From the NCBI GenBank assembly GCA_934047225.1, contig OW203992.1, positions 6,685,501-6,749,500 of the forward strand: 64,000 nucleotides of DNA, in the 5' to 3' direction. This document shows, piece by piece, positions 1 through 11,052 of this stretch. The position numbers were made by a program, and so were the translations under genes. The stretch's first letter is position 1; each line of letters starts with the position of its first letter. Source of the stretch: Ypsolopha sequella. Taxonomy: Eukaryota > Arthropoda > Insecta > Lepidoptera > Ypsolophidae. Under the pieces are notes generated by a model, which worked only from the letters and a program-made list of their open reading frames with translations, had not been told where the DNA came from and ran no database searches.

Positions 1-1156
1 GCCGTCTAAGGGCGCTGACCGAAGGACTCAGCAACACCATATCATCTGCGTAGCTTATGTTATTAAAAGACGTACCGTCAATTGAGCAACCGACCCCGGT
101 GTTGCTGAGCTCGCCGATCAGCCGATTCATGTAGAGGTTGTAAAGTTTAGGCGAGGTTATCCCCCCCTGTCTCACTCCACACTCCAACCCATACACGCCC
201 GATAATGCGCCTGCCCACCTTACACAATTTGTCTGGTTCTTGTACCAGAACCGGAACAAGTTGATCAATTCTGGCGGCGTGCTAGTCTCGCTCTTCATTT
301 TGTTCCATAGGCAGTCATATGAAACCAAGTCGAACGCCTTCGATAAGTCCAAGAAACACGCGTAAATAGGAGTCTTCCGGTCGGTATAATACCTCACAGT
401 GTGTTTCAGACATAAGATCGCGCTTTCCGTCGACAATCCTGGCCGAAAACCGAACTGTGCATCATTTAGGACCATATGTCTATTGAGTTGAAGATCTAGA
501 AGACTATCCAGTACCTTTGCTATGGTTGTAGCTAACGAGATAGGTCGGTAATTGTTCTTATCGGAGGCGTCACCCGTCTTGTTTTTTATAACTGGTACAA
601 CAAGTGTTTTCATTAGGTCACTAGGCAGGTAGGAGTGCGATACACAAAGATTAAAAAACATACTGAGTACTCTTGGTAGGTGAACACCTGCATGTTTCAA
701 ATGCTCCACACTGAGGCCATCATGCCCAGGTGATTTACCCCGCGTCATGCTCTTAAGCACCTGTGCTACCTCTTTACTGGAGAAACGAACCTGCTGGTCT
801 ATAGGATGATCCTCAGTGGTGAGCACTTGTGTGGAAGGCCCTAATGGGGATTGTACTCTAAAGTGGTCCTTAAAAAGTTCTGCAATCCCACCCGGTTCAG
901 TCACACCCTCGATGCTCACTGGGACGCTCGGCCTTGAATTTAATCTATTTGTGTGTTTCCAGAAACTACTAAAATCTTTTGTGGTGTGGTGTGTGGCTAA
1001 GATGTCCATTTGTATTTGCTGTCTATTGTCCTGACACCACTTAAGTTTTGACTTGAACAGCTTTCTACTTGCGCACATATTATCAAAAACGAGACCAGTG
1101 TGTGGTTTATTGTGGAGAACCCACAACTGAAAACAAAGCCGAGCCGAAAATAAATC
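1..1156 (-). CDS. Partial reverse transcriptase of a non-LTR retrotransposon
   Basis: Reading the minus strand gives about 385 codons without a stop, from the TAA at 1157-1159 to the window edge, so the frame continues outside the window. In coding order the RT landmarks are: RGKSPGHDGLSVEHL (near 715-760), NYRPISL (near 540-560), FGFRP (near 445-460), LDLSKAFD (near 327-350), GVRQGGITSPKLYNLYMNRL (near 121-180) and the catalytic YADD (41-52). The product would copy element RNA into DNA at a nicked target. The residues before the RT core (near 850-1100) look like the usual linker after an endonuclease domain, which is absent, so this copy is probably 5'-truncated. The layout resembles CR1/L2/Jockey-group elements; I cannot fix the clade. 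An open frame this long suggests a young copy. Confidence 0.93.
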
Positions 1157-3653
1157 TTAGTACATTGTTTATACGTAACATCCCTAGAGAAAAGATTAAT
1201 AAACCAAATATATTTTTTTCAATACAAGGAGAGTCCGAATTTCTTCAAACGAATCCTAGATAGACTGGAGTTGGTCATGCTCTAGGCTCAGGTACAGGCT
1301 TAAGTACATACATAATCACAATAAAAAATTTCATGTTTTAAAAAAAATTGTGAGTGTTTTAGTATTTACAAGAAGTGACGTCATCATATTAAGTTGAATG
1401 GGCGAATCCTTGAGACTTTAGGATGCGTTACTGAAAGTCAAATGAAAGACATTGATTTTTTCATTTATTAGGACTATGTATGCATATTTTAAAAAGCTAT
1501 CCCTCAAAACGGTTTTCGAATTGTAAATTTTGGTGAAAAATAGGAGAGACCAATTCAATATTTCAGGGAAATTTTAAATCTACTTTTCTCATATTTTCCT
1601 TATGAGATGTTTGCGTGAATGAGTCTGTTGACTTCTCATCTCGGTAAAACAATAGTGAAACAATAAACAGCATGCTAGATCATGGCTTGAATACATTTTA
1701 AGGGTTAAATTTAACTCTAATGTACTTAGTTTATGCAAAGTAGATGAATGTAATGAGACTCTAATGACCACAATGTTCACATAAAGAATCACAACACAAT
1801 TGTTGATAAACAAACTTTGAAAAGCGATGTCGTACTATGCTGATTACGAAACCACTAGGATTTCCTCCCACGAGCTGTAATTACACTTAACAATGCTACA
1901 AAAAATTACACAAGTAATAACATATGAATAATAATAAACTGCTGTGGTAATTTTTTGTCCTTGTGAGCCCAGTTTTCCAAATCACCCGCCCGAATTACAC
2001 TAACAACGTAATTCCCGCTTCCAGCACAAATTGGCCCATATTTAATTTTGGGAAAATGTAAAAATAAACGTTTTTATTTGTGTAAATAACACAATAAAAC
2101 TGCCGGCGATTACCCCGACCGACACGAACTTTGAAATTACTCCGATAAGATCTGTGTCAACGTAATTGTTATTTTACTATCGTTAGTGCCCTCGATCGTG
2201 TAAATTCAGTTAGGGGCAAAGGATTTTTTTTCAAATTTAATATCCGAAATGAATGTAACCTTTTTTGTGGCGACCGGAAGCGACGTTAGAGAAATTACAC
2301 ATGTCCGCTCCCGATGCAGAACTGCAGTTATCATTCGCAACACCAGTACATAATTACAACCATTGAACGTTAAAAAAGATAATGAAGAATCCGATAGTGC
2401 GCCCGTTTCCGTTCTAAGGACACATTTAATGTGACAATATTGAAGCGTCGGTATCATAATGAAATATTGCTGTTTTGTCACTCGTTGCCTTTGTTCAACT
2501 GTCGTTTCTATCTTTAATGCCAAAAGTGTCAATTTCGTTTGAAAAGTAAATCTGAATTGTCTTCCAAAGTGTCGAATGGGCGACTAATCACATCCGTCTG
2601 CGGTCTTCGAATCAATCAGTTGTTTTGTGTTTTTAGCACCCAGGGTGACCCCAGTCAGGACGTGACCACAAGACCACGCTTTAGTCGTCTCAGTTTCCGG
2701 AATTAATTTCTTTGCTAGTTCTTCACAAACACTAACAAGAACTAGTTCATTCACCGCAGTCTTTTCTTCGTTTCAGTTTCTTTCGTTTTGGTTGACTTTG
2801 TTGCTATCGATTACCATGTATCCCGTTGTATTGTTTATTTTATTTGTTTGATTGACTTCCAATTAGTTTAGTCAAGTCAGTCAAGACAATGTAAGAGTCA
2901 ACGAACTTTATCTGGATTGTTTATTCAGATTTGTTAACAAATTGCTATCCTCGATTATTCAAGTCATGAAATAAAGATAATTTGCGGGTGTAAGTTAATT
3001 CTGCTTCACGACTTACTGAAAGCATACTTGAAAAGAAACTAAGCTTAATATTTGTTTTAATGATACCAATAAGTTAATTATACACGGACAAGTCGTGTAT
3101 CCTCAATCGAAAAAACTTCATCACGACGCAACGCTCCCAAGCACGAAAACTCGAATACTTTACTGAGCTAACAACATTTACTCTCCTTTTGTATGTACCG
3201 AACAAAAACCAAATCGAGTTACCGGTCGAATGAGAGAAAATCGACAAATAAACAATATTACCACGGCAGCTCTTCAACGGGATCTGCTCGTGATGGTGGC
3301 GTTTTCAGTTAACCCTTGAAAAAATGACTAAAACCAACTTACAGCATTAACACCCTTTCCATTTCTGCTTCTCTTCTTCGCTCTTCATAAGCCAGATAAA
3401 GCGAAGCGTCGATGAAATATAAAGGAAGTGGAAACACGTAAAGTGAAATGGTAGATGGTGTTGGCTCTTCACGACTCGTCTTTTTTCCTGTTTTCGGTCG
3501 GGCTAAACAAACTGTACGGACGTCAACACAATCGATTGGTCTCGGGTGGCCTGCAGCGGTGATCAAAAAGAGAACACGGCCAGACACGGCCGAAATTCGA
3601 ATTAAGCCACCCGATTTATGGGAACATGAAGGCTGATATAGGTGATCAGTGTA
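1157..3653. other. No recognisable gene
   Basis: AT-rich sequence. Short frames, including a 108-codon minus frame at 2206-2532, have no motif I recognise. Around 1980-2160 and 2200-2340 the base composition is more balanced and CpG-bearing, possibly an old repeat or a regulatory stretch. Confidence 0.5.
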
Positions 3654-3666
3654 AGTAAGTAAACTG

Positions 3667-3863
3667 ATCAGTGTAAGTAAGTATGATGGAAGAATTCGCC
3701 GGTCTAGGTAGGAACCTCGGTGGCGCAATTGGTAGCGCGCTTATCTTGATAACAAGAGGTCGCAGGTTCGAATCCTGGCCCGGGGAAATTTTTCAAATTC
3801 TTGTCTTTGGATTTGTTTCTGATTGATATTTTCTTGTTTGTATTGCACTCTAATAATATTTAG
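3667..3863 (+). mobile_element. tRNA-headed SINE, full-length copy with target duplication
   Basis: A 197-bp element flanked by the 13-bp direct repeat AGTAAGTAAACTG (3654-3666 and 3864-3876). It carries a pol III A box (TGGCGCAATTGG, near 3720) and a perfect B box (GGTTCGAATCC, near 3766), with the T-arm partner and acceptor-like CCCGGGGA. The anticodon arm pairs poorly, so it is a tRNA-derived head and not a tRNA gene. The tail holds TTTGTTTCTGATTG and GCACTCTAATAATATTTAG and lacks a long poly(A). A deleted copy lies at 44272-44406, and tail-derived hairpins at 6702-6862 and 43916-44094. Such elements are copied by the RT of a partner LINE. Confidence 0.85.
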
Positions 3864-3876
3864 AGTAAGTAAACTG

Positions 3877-4774
3877 CCAGGATCCTTCTTAGGTAATAAA
3901 CTAAAGATAGATTGAAAAGGAACCGGAAAACATTTCTTCCAATCTTATTATAATCATAATCAATCAAAATAGTGTGTCCTATAAACGACACTTTATATCA
4001 AGTTCCTCCCGCTAGAAATAATAAATTAACTGTAAATTATAAATTAAAGGTAGAAATATCTATAACAAATATGGGTTCAGAAAATGTGTCTGAAAATTAT
4101 TAAAATTATCTTTATGATAAAAATTAAATGAAGCCACGATCTGGATTATGATCTATTGTTTTAGCGATAATGAGAAAAGGGTCCTGAGCAGCTAGAAGCA
4201 AACTAAGCGTGACTAACAAACTCAATTCATCATCCATCTGACACTTTGTTTAAACTTGTCATTACTGTTCCCTCGAAAGCTCAACTTGTTAAGGCTGTCA
4301 CTCAAAGGCGTTTGACTTTAAAATATACGCCATATGTATAATTCTCGGAGGATTCGGAAAAATCATTAGAAAGTGCGCCCGCGCAAGCCACTGCGCCAAA
4401 TCGAGTTTTAATTATTTAGATAAGAGGCTCATTACACCGACATTAGCATCGTCAACAAACGTTTTTAATATTTTAGTGGGGTTCCTTTGGCAAGTTCAAG
4501 ATATCCTTCGAATTATTTAATTTAATTATAGAATAGAATAATTATTCATTAAAGCATCAAAGGTTCAGTTTGTTAGTAAAACTGTGTTAGTAAGAAAATT
4601 GAATAATAATAAAAAATATAATATTAAATTTTAATTATTAATAGATATATTTGTTTCTTTAACAATATAAAACTTAAATAACATTAAAAAACTAGACTAC
4701 CTATAAATTAATAGAAATATAAAAGATAAAATTATACCTAACTAAAAATAAATTAAGAAAAACTTACCTATAAA
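3877..4774. other. AT-rich spacer
   Basis: Becomes extremely AT-rich after about 4500. No gene or repeat recognised. The last part may be 3' untranslated sequence of the retrotransposon fragment that ends at 4775 on the minus strand. Confidence 0.4.
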
Positions 4775-5079
4775 TTAAACAATATAAAATATTTTTTCCA
4801 AATCACCGCCGTCGATCGGTAGGGTCCCCAAAAGGCTGGAAGCATTTCCTCGTTGGATAGCTAAGCTAAGTCGCTGTCCGAGGTATGCCCCAGCCCTCCG
4901 GTCCCCTGAAACGTCGACCAGTCGCGAAGATATTTCCTTGAACATCTGCTTCGCGGCTGGACCCCACGGCCCTAAAGGTTTTACTATGTCTAAAGTTTCT
5001 ACTCCAAAAGGTGCAAATATATAGTCTGAACTTAGATCTACATACTTGCGCCTTTTGGAGTCCTCTGCTGAGGCTGCCG
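4775..5079 (-). pseudogene. C-terminal tail of a retrotransposon polyprotein (fragment)
   Basis: About 100 codons on the minus strand. The visible string KRRKYVDL, then YIFAPFGVETL, GPWGPAAK, VSGDRRAGAYLGQRLSLAIQ and RGNASSLLGTLP match, from memory, a block repeatedly seen downstream of RT in invertebrate retrotransposon polyproteins; no search was run. Its function is not established. The frame ends in a natural-looking C-terminus (LEKIFYIV, stop at 4775-4777). Upstream of 5079 the sequence turns to A/T runs, so the protein is truncated there. Five extra residues (DIVKP) split the expected VETL-GPWGP junction. The piece that precedes this block in such proteins is seen separately at 17165-17725. 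Residual splice-like signals (CAG before the frame, GTAAGT after the stop) are probably chance. Confidence 0.75.
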
Positions 5080-5141
5080 AATTAAATAACAATAAAAAAA
5101 TAAAAAAATATATTAAAAAATAAATTATGTTATAATATTAC

Positions 5142-5245
5142 TGACCGCTGTGGTCTAGTAGTTCAAGTAGTCAACTACAAATGAGGTGGTCGCGGGTATT
5201 AATTCCGTAGAAGCACATTTGTTGCGCGGTCTTCGGTCTATGATG
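5142..5245 (+). mobile_element. tRNA-like SINE fragment
   Basis: Begins GACCGCTGTGGTCTAGTAG, an A-box-like TGGTCTAGTAG. A degenerate B box, GGTATTAATTCCGTAG, follows about 45 bp later, which is tRNA spacing. The element ends against the TTAA of the next MITE at 5249. The family matches a recalled lepidopteran SINE head (TGTGGTCTAGTGG, then GGTCGCGGGTTCGAATCCCG). Confidence 0.6.
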
Positions 5246-5248
5246 GCG

Positions 5249-5753
5249 TTAAGGCGATATGTATGTGACATAAATGTAACATGGTTATTTATTTAATACA
5301 AAACAACAATACAATACACAAAACAGAACAATATATAATAAACATATGTAAATGTTTTAGCGTCCCTGTTGCTCCTTATGCAAAAAAACTCTCGAGGGAT
5401 GGATTCGAGGAAAAGTAGCAAAAAGTCGGTTTTTTATTAATATAAAATGTGACCAACCTGCTATCAAAATTTCGTTTGACCAGGTCTTCGATACTCTTAA
5501 AACCCATCTAATAAAATATAATTGCAGTCCATATGTCATTCCGAATTGTCAAACTAGGAGAATTGTTGTCAAAAAAGACCTCATTTCAATAAGTATTTGT
5601 ATTGAGCCGAATTTCTCCAATCGCGTTTCTTTTTAACAAATTTCTAGATAAAGATTCCAAAAATAATATACTATTTTATCAAAATCATAATTTCTTTACT
5701 GAAGTAGATATAGAAGTTCTAAAAGTGACGATTTTTTTTCCGTAGCACCTTAA
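5249..5753 (+). mobile_element. TTAAGGCG-ended MITE (family A), copy 1
   Basis: Bounded by TTAAGGCGATATG (left) and CGTAGCACCTTAA (right), that is TTAA plus a short inverted repeat GGCG. The interior contains AAAAGTAGCAAAAAGTCGG, CCATCTAATAAAATATAATT and TCCAATCGCGTTTC, shared with copies at 18283-18945, 40165-40879 and 43040-43697. An extra AT-rich stretch of about 90 bp sits just after the left end (5260-5350). It lacks the nested 240-bp MITE seen in two other copies, so it preserves the empty site (ACCAGGTC, near 5480). TTAA ends suggest a piggyBac-type mobilising transposase, which is an inference. Confidence 0.8.
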
Positions 5754-6314
5754 ACTGTTGGTCCATTTTGTTCCCGAAGTACTTACGGCCAAGGCCATAG
5801 ACAGGCGAGTGGCTGTTTTTGTGGTTTAAAAGTTTCCAAAACTTCTTTTCTAGCCCATGTCATGGCGATGTGTTTTTTAATGTTTACTATCGAAATATGC
5901 CGCCGATAAACCTACAAAATTTTCGTTCCATCCTTAGTAGTTTTTGATTCAAGTATACAAAGTTGATGTCCACTGGACAAAACATATTTATATGGGTTTT
6001 CATATTTCATAGAATTTTTAGACCTAAAAACGCACCAAAAGTTACAGAACCAACAGTTCGTACAAACCCCACTGTTTTCCTAGAGTTTGTCCGCACCGAG
6101 TTAATCTAAAACGATTTTGTTGCGAAGCCAAGTGAGCGTGACGTCCCCAAACGTACCTAATGTTCTTTTAACTGATGCTAATGTCATTTTTTCTTTATCT
6201 TAGCTTACTTTCGGTCTGAGGAAATGCGATTAGAATTACATGTGATCATGTTTGTGTATGTAGATTATATGTGTGCGGAAGAACTTCTTTTCAATTGAAC
6301 TGCCTCTCTATACT
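5754..6314. other. No recognisable gene
   Basis: AT-rich unique-looking sequence; nothing identified. Confidence 0.4.
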
Positions 6315-6558
6315 TATAAGGTGACATTTATTTATACAAATTTATACTGGAGGTTTGGTAAGTGATTAGTATCACGGATGGATAACACTTCTTGCTAATT
6401 TCGCAAAATAAAACGTTGAACCTCCCATTAGAAATTGACTCAGGGAACACGAAAAAAATTATTGACCAATTTCACAAAAAAGGTCAGCAAACCTTGATAC
6501 TGAGCACTTATCGAGTCTTCAGTATGAATTAGGATATATAAATTAATGTCATCATGTA
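6315..6558. mobile_element. Foldback MITE family B (TATAAGGTGAC ends)
   Basis: Left arm TATAAGGTGACATTTA...AAATTTATACTGGAGG...TAAGTGAT. The right arm carries the inverse (CACTTATCGAGTCTTCAGTA, then GAATT). The AATTCATACTG/CAGTATGAATT core recurs in copies at 32748-32982, 38433-38686 and 44757-45022. This copy is diverged. Confidence 0.65.
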
Positions 6559-6701
6559 TAGTAAATAATATGAAAGGTCTGATTTATTTAATTAATCGCT
6601 TTTTTTTTCAAATGTCGTAGAATTGTATTAAAATCCTGTTTTAAAACGCACTTTAATTTCGCGCTTAGGTATAGAGAACCAATAATCAGTATCATAAAAT
6701 G

Positions 6702-6862
6702 AATATTATAAGAGTGCATTACCAGCTAGAAATCAATCAGAAACAAATTTAAAAGCACATAATTTTTGAAAAAATTCCTGGCCCGAGGAACTTTTACTTT
6801 TAGTTTCTGATTGATTTCTAGCTGGTAATGCACTCTAATAATAATTAGAGTATTCAAAGCGA
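6702..6862. mobile_element. Hairpin derived from the 3.7-kb SINE tail
   Basis: Arms 6711-6747 and 6799-6836 are near-perfect inverted copies (AGAGTGCATTACCAGCTAG, then AAATCAATCAGAAAC). The loop retains CCTGGCCCGAGGAA, a relic of the SINE's T-arm/acceptor junction. The right arm continues into TAATAATAATTAGAGTATTC. This is the SINE tail in head-to-head orientation. Confidence 0.7.
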
Positions 6863-6869
6863 AGGATTT

Positions 6870-7545
6870 GGAATAAAAACATATAATAAAATTAATAGTT
6901 ATAAATACCTTCTTAAATGTTGAAGTAAAAAGAAAAAAGAATCAATGAAACGTATCTAACGGGTATATTGGTAAGTTAAAGATTATGCGCCATTGGGGCG
7001 CCATTATCCGCACTTAAGTTAAGCGAATCGAAATCTAAATTCGAAATATTCCGCGAGTTGTGGGTTGCCATGTTGAATCTAAGAGATTCTCCAATTTTGT
7101 AATTTTATATTTAATTTAATTTAATTGTATTCATTGTATCTTATCCCAGAAGAGTGACTCTCTGTCCTTTTCTTTACGTGTAAGGAGTAAAGAAAATAAC
7201 CACACTTTTGTACTTTTTCGTTGTTTTTATCGGTTTTTAAATTGTTTAAAAATAAGGGATATGTTTATTAAAACCCACTTACGTGGTCGACCTAGAAAAT
7301 TTAAAGAGCAATATTACCAGATATGTTTCGTTAATAAAAGAGTGGAATTATGGAAATGGCATGATTTGAAAGGTCTTATTACATGCTGTTTTCGTGAATT
7401 ATTTCTATCGAGCAAAGTTTATCTGATCGTGTCACACATGCATGGAAGACCTAGATAAAGGTTCGAACTATATTGCGTATTTTTTTTTGGCAATTTTAGA
7501 CAATATTTGAAAGTTCTATTTGACTTTGAAACTGATTTTGGGATA
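6870..7545. other. No recognisable gene
   Basis: AT-rich. A 65-codon plus frame at 7261-7458 has no recognisable motif and is probably chance. Confidence 0.4.
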
Positions 7546-7760
7546 AGAGCGCCTTAATTGTAATTTTATATCCATGACCTAAATTAGCAACCCGATGTGT
7601 GTCGGTACAAATATCGACGGAAACGACATTGAAATAACGTTCATATCAGTCCTATAGGCGTCTCTGGGAAGCGCAAAATAGGAGAGAAAAATACTTTTCA
7701 CATGGACGCGATGGTCTTTCGAATATTTTTGGTGTAATATTTCAGTTTTTAAATTTATTT
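7546..7760 (+). repeat. Interspersed repeat E, copy 1
   Basis: Shares a block including GGAAACGACATTGAAATAAC and a following AAATAGGAGA...ACTTTTCAC with 48463-48660. A weaker version of the second half lies at 47710-47775. It starts near a CGCCTTAA, as does the 48-kb copy. Confidence 0.65.
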
Positions 7761-8079
7761 AAATATTGGTGTCTTGCTCGAAAAAAAATAACGTCAATTT
7801 GAGTTGTAGATGTCTGAAGTCATAGCTTCATGCACCCTTTTTAATTTATACGTGTTTCTGATAACTACCGACATTCATGTTTTAACTCTTATGACATAAT
7901 ATTCGGTTATTAATTATTAATTATATATTAATATTTGGCCTGAAAACTGTTCTTAAACTTGTTTATGTACATGTTTAAACAACCGCGAGTCACTTCACAC
8001 ACTAGGCTGCAACAGAATAGCAGCGTTGCGTCTAGATGATTACCTACTTCGTAAACATACCATGATGCTGTATCATGCT

Positions 8080-8215
8080 GAGTTGCGGCCATTTGGTGGC
8101 AGTAAATACCCGTAGGTATATTTAAGTAAATATTTGGGGGCACGGCAGTGCCCCCGCCGAGTCTCGCAAAAAAAACGCGGAACGGCCGTACCATCCTTTT
8201 CTCGAAGCAACTCAC
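8080..8215. repeat. GC-rich hairpin repeat
   Basis: Contains a perfect hairpin at 8136-8155 (GGGGGCAC-ggca-GTGCCCCC), followed by CGCCGAGTCTCGC. From memory this motif recurs in lepidopteran genomes as part of an interspersed repeat. No coding role is evident. Confidence 0.5.
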
Positions 8216-9538
8216 GGCACTTTCAACCCCCCTGTATCTTCGTTGTGGGTAAAGCTAGAAGACTGAAATTTCAGTAACCAAGAGTACTTACTAATTGTTT
8301 TTGTTATTTATTATAATAATTTAAGCTCAGTTGATTAGTCTCAAGTTTATTTATATATTTTGTTGTTTAAATTAGTTTGTACCTATTGCGTGTTACCGAA
8401 TAACTTTATTTTCTTTCTTTCTTTTAAATCAGTTATTATTTCTAACCTCTGTCACTGTTTTGAAAGCAGATAAAATGATGTATTTTTAAAGTAAAAAGAA
8501 ATTTGTTTGTGGAATTTTACGGCGAGATATTGGAGATAAGTACTGTATTTTTATTCATTTTTATTTTTGTCCACTAACTACTAAAAGGTAGCAAGAATCG
8601 GCTTAGCACAGCATTTTGTGGGCACGCGCCTTAAGAAAGATCTAAACAAATTTTTGTTGTCATGGCCATGCATTTGCATCAATATTATCGGAAGATTCCC
8701 AGCTAGATTATCCGCGATTACTAAATTATAACTAGTTTAGTTCATTATAATGATGCAACCGGATGCAAATCAGACGCAGACTAGTTTAAATTTTAATGAA
8801 AAAATATTACTGAACAAGGCCGAATGCGGTCAATCTTCGCAAATGTCCTAAATACTGGCAATCCGTTGCGAGTCCCACGGCTACAGGCCGGTAATCGACC
8901 CAACACATTACGAGCCGATTTTCACGGCTAGCTATAATTTAATATAATTCAAAGAAATAGGAGAGAATGCAGTATTCGAAACATATCCTGAAATCGAACC
9001 ATTCGAATATCGATTCTGAATCGAACGCAAATACGTTTAAATTCCAACATGATTCTTTATTGCATTTTGTTCTATAGATATTATATTAGAATAAGACTCA
9101 GATCTGTAATTTGATTATTAGTTTGCTTAGCAGTATTGAGTTCTATGTCGATGGTGTTAAAGGTGGTTAGTTTCCTAAGGAAATTACCTCGTCGTGCTTT
9201 CGATAATCACGTGGGGATGTTATCGATCATGCTGTTAAAGTTTCGATTGTGGATCGATATTTCTTGTTTTGATTTCCAATTTGCGCCAGCGCTGTTTGGG
9301 TGTTAAATAGCTGCACGTAGCTGCTCTCATTTTGTATCTTCGCAATTTGTGATCTCCATTTTGGATTGCAGTTGTTTTGGATTCGAGAGATACTTTAATC
9401 CCAGTTTAACAACAAGAATACTGAAACTTCAAAACAATGTTTACCAGTGCAAATCATATAACAATACCTTAGATATCACCGAGAAACTATACTATATACA
9501 ACGTATAGGAATTTAAACCTAAAAGTACCCGTAATGGA
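8216..9538. other. No recognisable gene
   Basis: AT-rich, no long frame and no repeat shared with the rest of the window that I could see. Confidence 0.4.
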
Positions 9539-9657
9539 AGAGCTGGAATTACTAGATTGATGGATGTGGAAGAGGCGAAAGAGGAAGTTTGTAGCAGGTG
9601 GAAATCTGTAGTCTTTGCCTACCCCTCTGGGAGACAGGCGTGAGTATATGTATGTAA
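9539..9657 (+). mobile_element. 3' end fragment of an RTE-type LINE
   Basis: Matches the inverse of 49122-49270: GATGGATGTGGAAGAGGCGA, then CCTACCCCTCTGGGAGACAG and GCGTGAGTATATGTATGTA. This is the last coding part plus the short tail, consistent with a 5'-truncated insertion. Confidence 0.75.
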
Positions 9658-10105
9658 AAGTACCTAAAAGGGCAGCAATTTACCTTTTACTACTCGAGTT
9701 AAATTAGATTTCAAATTACCGAGTAATCACAAGAAAAAAGATATCAGGACCAGATAATAAACGGGCATCACTCTTATTTCAAAGGATTAGGGATGAAATA
9801 CAACATAATTTTTAAATTTAGCCCTCTACTGTACGATTGTAAGGTCAATTTCGGTCCCTGTCAATAACAGGTTAAGTAAATGACACAAAATGGCGGCCAA
9901 AGGCAATAAAACTAATTTGGGACAGTCATTCTGTTATTACTTTTTGAAAATTCAATTTCATTTCCATTTTTTGTTTTTAATCAAAACGCATCCTTAATAG
10001 CTTTAGGAAATCGTTTTGGAAAACTTAATTTTGATTTTAATCTCATAGTACGTGCCTAATACGGTTTTGGTTTTTGGTACGGAGTTGATGTTTTGTTAAT
10101 CTGTA

Positions 10106-10615
10106 CACTAGACCAGGGGTCTCCAAACTTTTTTGCCTAAGGGCCACACTGATTCCTCCACTAAGTCCCGAGGGCCAAGACTATAATAGCTCATGATTCC
10201 AAAATACTGTAGTTTTGACGCGCAAATTTTCGTAATGGGACTAGCCGGTCAGTGAGATATCTATTGTGCAGGGCGCAGGAGAGTTCTTCGCTCCGTTCGC
10301 AATTTCGGTTGGTACTTCGGGCAACATTAACCATTGCGACGGAGTTAGCCGCAGCGCGTGCTGTGCGCAGACCTTGAAATTGTAAATAACATTCTTATAA
10401 TAAAGTTACTCTTAGACAGATACGCATGATAACGGGTTGTGAATTTTGATCCTAGTATAAATAGCAACACGAAATATTATACGTTTTTAAATTTTAAAAA
10501 ATCTATATTGGGATAGAAACCGGGCATGTCCTGCCAGCGACCGCGGGCCGGATTGGTGGTGCTCGCGGGCCGGTTCAGGCCCGCGGGCCGTGGTTTAGAG
10601 AACCCTGCACTAGAC
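10106..10615. mobile_element. Non-autonomous hAT-type element with 8-bp duplication
   Basis: Element 10114-10607 (494 bp) starts CAGGGGTCTCCAAACTTTTT and ends TGGTTTAGAGAACCCTG. It is flanked by a perfect 8-bp direct repeat, CACTAGAC (10106-10113, 10608-10615). The CAGGG termini and 8-bp duplication are hAT hallmarks, and a TA in the middle of the duplication fits the Buster-type preference. GGGCC-rich subterminal motifs (GGGCCACA, GCGGGCCGG) could bind transposase. There is no coding frame, so movement would need an outside transposase. Confidence 0.88.
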
Positions 10616-10828
10616 TGATGGTCATTGTGTGAGATGGATCCGTTGTTGTTTATACTCGTAGTGTCAGGTGAAGATAATCACGAAATGTGAACTTCATACC
10701 ATAATTTTTTATTTTTTACTTTCTGGAAGAGGGCAAAACAATTAGATTATGGCGGGTGATCCCGTACATAAAGCCAAAATAATAAATGTGATAAACCAAT
10801 AAAAAGTATTAATGGCTTTTCATGCATA

Positions 10829-11040
10829 AGCGGCAGTAGCTCAGGCGGTAAAGCACTGGCCTCTCAATCTTGCGATCCAGGTTTGATCCCCGGTCGGGCA
10901 TGCACCAATGAGTTTTTCGGAACTTATGTGAATAGTATTTTTGTCCTAATACTTAAGACTTGCTGAACGGTAAAGGCAAACATGTTGAGGAAATATACAT
11001 AGCCTAAAAAGGTATTTGTGCCCAAAGAACGGCGATAGGG
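10829..11040 (+). mobile_element. Lepidopteran tRNA-derived SINE
   Basis: A box TAGCTCAGGCGG and B box GGTTTGATCCC at tRNA spacing, followed by the body string CTGAACGGTAAAGGCAAACA and GTTGAGGAAA, recalled as typical of lepidopteran SINEs. It is cut off by or abuts the foldback at 11053. Confidence 0.82.
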
Positions 11041-11052
11041 CTCAAAACTGGG

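Noticed and set aside
2206..2532. 108-codon minus-strand frame
   Set aside because: No motif, no splice or codon-bias support; probably chance.
3339..3728. 129-codon minus-strand frame
   Set aside because: It overlaps the SINE and its target repeat, has no recognisable domain, and low-complexity ends.
3715..3789. Possible functional tRNA gene
   Set aside because: A and B boxes are good, but the anticodon stem does not pair, and the sequence is a SINE head with a target duplication.
4741..5095. Domesticated exon with splice sites (CAG before, GTAAGT after the frame)
   Set aside because: The frame ends in a stop before the GTAAGT and is truncated at the other side in A/T runs; a dead fragment is simpler.
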